Shown piece by piece: positions 61,223 through 64,000 of a stretch of 64,000 nt of DNA; positions within the stretch are counted from its first letter, which is position 1; every line of letters begins with the position of its first letter. This stretch comes from Gymnogyps californianus (lineage: Eukaryota; Chordata; Aves; Accipitriformes; Cathartidae). The translations under genes and the position numbers were made by a program. Below the pieces are notes generated by a model that was given only the letters and a program-made list of their open reading frames with translations, was not told where the DNA came from and did not search any database. The stretch spans positions 9,725,294 through 9,789,293 of the forward strand of contig NC_059482.1 of NCBI RefSeq assembly GCF_018139145.2. Reading direction: 5' to 3'.

Positions 61223-63774
61223 GAAAACATCTATTCCTTACATGCTCCTGTGCATTAGATTGAACACAGCAGGTACAATGGCAGAAGAGCAAAAACACAG
61301 AACATTTTTTAATCCAGACTTAAGTCGAAAGATGGTTTGGACCAAAAGTTATTTTTAATTTCTTCTGGATAAACATAAGGCAAGATTTCTAGATTTTAAC
61401 AAGCACAAATTTCAACTTGAAATTAGTTAAAATTGTATCAAAATTATACTAAAACTGAAATTATTTTAATATAGCCACAAAGATAACATTTTAAAATAAA
61501 AATAAAGTTTTGTTTAAAAATTTGTATAAATTCTGAAAGATGTCTTTTTTTGCCATTTGTTCTAGCCAAAGGAAAAATTTAGCCTGCATCCTTCAAAAGA
61601 AGGATTTTCAGCATCTTTATCAGCTAGAATCAAAATGTTTCACACTGAAATTCATTAAAAATGTTTTGGTCAAATGGTTCTTCTTCCAAATAAAATTCAA
61701 TATAATTTCTAAATAAGATCAGGTTGCAACGTTAGCACAACCAGCCACTAATTCCCACCTACCCTGCATTCCTAGAACAAAGATTATGGAGAGCCAAAAT
61801 TAAAAAAAGCAACCAGGACGAAGGATAATCTGGTTTTACCTGATAAAGGAAGACGACAATGAAAATCTATGGTAAGCTATTAAATAAAACCTTATGCAGG
61901 ATACTACAAAAAGTGTAATAAGAGTAGCTGCTTTTCATTCTTGTAAAAACAGCCATCTATTTTCTGTACATGAATATATTTAAGATACTATTTTAAGCAG
62001 ATTAGATGAGGTGATGGGAGGAAGTAAGCCAACAGTTTATCAATCCGTTGAAAAAAAGTTGTATGTCAAAGTCGTCATGAAATAAGTAGAAACAACAATG
62101 TGGCTGCACTTTTTAGAAAAACTAGGCATATGCTTATGAATGGCGCCACTGGAAATCAACAAGCTTAAAGGCAGGCGTGATTTTACATACCTTGCTTGTA
62201 AGGTAAAATTACTTGTCTGATATAACTAAGCCTTTGGAGAGTGGCTATTCTACTTCACATGGATGCAGCCCTGCACAGATCACGCATCCAGCGCGGGACA
62301 CGTTGGAGTCCTTACTCTCAGCTACTAACATGCAGCCTATAAGGCTGTCTCAGGGTCTGTGCTTTTTTCCTAGCTTATAAACTGCTCACCTCCTTGAGCA
62401 CAACCCGGAAAAGTTTTACAGCTCCAGTCACACATGTTTCCAAGCACACTACTGGTTTCTATTACCACATTTTTTTTTCAAGGGATGCAAAAATGGAAAC
62501 TCGTTCTTTCACTAGCAATATCCTCCTCTCAAAAATTGCCTGTTTTCTTTTAAACTCCTAGTGCCAATTGTTCATCAACAGCTCCAAGTATAAGCCTCAA
62601 ATATCTTATATGCAGAAAAACATAGCTAACAGTGTCTGGACATAAATAAATCATAGTACGCTAAAGCTGAGAAATTTTCCCTAAAACGCAACAGAAATCC
62701 CTAGTGAAGGGAATCAAACAGTCTTCGGAGCATGTCTGCTCATTTCCAACCTCTGCAAGTCATGCCAGTATAATTCCAAAGCAGAGTTTTCTCTAGCTAC
62801 TCAGTTTAACTTCTCTTAATAAATAAGATATCCTAGAGCATGGGAATCTGCAATTCCCAAGGGAGGAATAAAAACGGGGATGGGAAGGGAAAGAAGAGAT
62901 CAGTTACATACAACACATTTTGTAAGTCTCATAACATGTTTTTTATTTGCTAAAAATGGAAAGCTGAGGCTGCCTTTGAGACAGTTATAAAAATATAACG
63001 TATCAGTTTCCCTTGGCTCTCTTGTTCATTAAAGGTTGGGGTTTTTTTTTTTCCTCCCTTTAAGAAAACTGCCCTGCTGCAAAGGGCATTAGAAATAAGG
63101 ATTGTATTTCAACTGAAGACAGAGTGAGCAAAAAAGCTTTCCTAATTATGTTGCTGATTACTTGAACAGTCCTCCATTTGACAATACAATTATACTGAAA
63201 GAGAAGAGAATGTCTTCATTACACTGAAAAAAGGAGAAAGTGTGTTTTTTCTGTTTTAAAATTTATAGACTATGAGCTGGACATATAAACTTCACTTGAA
63301 CTCCAAAAGGTCAGATAAACTTTCTGAAAATACCAGTTTTTCCCCTGCACAAATATCTGTGCTACATAATTCATATTTTATATTCTTTCCAGGAACTCCT
63401 TCACCTACCAGGGACAAGCTAACCTCAAACCATAGCAGTAACAGTGTGCTATAGCCTCTGTTACTGGTTCTATTTCAATGTCTGCTCTGTTGTATTTCTA
63501 TTTATATTACACAGAAGTCAGCAAAAAGTCATAATGATCCTGACACATCTGGCAGTGCCAGAGGTGCAATATAGCTCAATATCGCAGGAACACTTAAGCA
63601 GCTTAAAACCAAAGGAAAAGAAACTACCATAGCAAGCCCGAGCTGTAAAAGATAACTCCATAAAAAGCTGCTGTGCTAACAACAGAATGGTGATGATTGC
63701 CCCTGATAATAAATCATCATCTTCCCAGGTTTAACCTTCAAAATAATTTCGATATTCATTTTTTCAAACCACCC
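61223..63774. other. Noncoding AT-rich DNA
   Basis: About 2.5 kb with no gene or transposon recognised. The part from 60,900 to 61,720, including the A-run, is especially AT-rich. Only short open frames occur (60-62 codons near 63,272-63,632). Confidence 0.6.
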
Positions 63775-63900
63775 TTTTTAACCCTGTTTTCCAGATAGGT
63801 GACTCAGGGAGGTTAAGAGTCATTTCTTCCCTTTCCTGATGGCAGGGGAAAACCCCAGCTGGCTTCAGTTCTGTAGCTAGCTGGGTTCATCTGGTTATCA
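63775..63900 (-). repeat. MIR-like SINE relic, antisense
   Basis: CCCTGTTTTCCAGATAGGTG at 63,782-63,801 followed by ACTCAGGGAGGTTAAGAGTC matches, with a gap, the antisense of the conserved 3' half of MIR and related SINE/L2-type tails (a CCATTTTACAGATGAGG block, then CTGAGG, then GAGAGGTTAAGTNACTTG). The following GGCAGGGG and AGCTAGCTGG are compatible with the next MIR blocks in order. Ends are uncertain. MIR-like SINEs are old and rare in birds. Confidence 0.5.
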
Positions 63901-64000
63901 AGCACACTGAGCTGGCTACAGTCAGGACCCCACTCTTGAACCAATACTCCCAGACACTTTCCAGTGTCTGGCTAGATTTGGGTATGTTCCCAGGAATTGA

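Noticed and set aside
1..64000. CRISPR arrays, tRNA genes, snRNA genes, prophage or bacterial operons
   Set aside because: No regularly spaced identical repeats, no tRNA-like box A/B pair with cloverleaf, no snRNA signature and no bacterial gene density; the DNA is vertebrate in character.

Overview
This window looks like nuclear DNA from a bird. It is AT-rich, contains almost no CpG outside one short island, and carries a well preserved 5'-truncated CR1 LINE of avian type at about 31,805-32,365 (minus strand). The octamer-like 3' end of that CR1 (ATTCTATTCTAT on its own strand) is, from memory, the kind common in Neoaves, so a neoavian bird is a reasonable but unproven guess. I see no convincing exon of a host protein gene, no tRNA, rRNA or snRNA gene, no CRISPR array and no bacterial or phage features. 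The window is best read as an intergenic gene desert or part of one very large intron. Almost all open frames are below 125 codons, which is about what chance gives in 64 kb. The one longer frame that can be recognised is the CR1 reverse-transcriptase C-terminus.

Layout. 1-6,200: unique-looking AT-rich DNA with A/T homopolymers and one 12-bp-stem inverted repeat (5,449-5,497). 6,205-7,515: a decayed, very old CR1-superfamily LINE on the plus strand, of the L3-like type known from turtles, crocodilians and other amniotes; I recognised it by colinear landmarks from mid-RT to the 3' end. 7,516-31,804: mostly unique DNA with a C17 tract, a G18 tract, an E-box palindrome (10,600-10,615), a 3 x 16-bp tandem repeat (21,964-22,011), a perfect 20-bp palindrome (22,956-22,975) and relics of short palindromic amniote repeats (about 18,937 and 29,550). 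31,805-32,365: the young CR1. 32,366-44,700: unique DNA, a long T/G-rich tract (33,466-33,572), A/C-rich tracts, a 24-nt alternating purine-pyrimidine stretch (41,503-41,526) and a possible MIR-like SINE relic (about 43,800). 44,788-45,060: a degenerate minisatellite of eight units, 33-38 bp each. 45,061-64,000: A/C-rich tracts, a perfect-stem hairpin (49,030-49,053), an isolated GC/CpG-rich island (50,397-50,573) that may be an old LTR or other repeat, further palindromic relics (about 52,121 and 57,635) and a MIR-like relic at the right edge (63,775-63,900).

There are no interacting genes to describe. The biology visible here is the layering of transposons of different ages, tandem-repeat birth and decay, and a few statistically notable palindromes that could be regulatory. 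I found no evidence of a new protein-coding system. The best leads are the minisatellite at 44.8-45.06 kb, the 20-bp palindrome at 22,956, the GC island at 50.4 kb and the ancient LINE at 6.2-7.5 kb.
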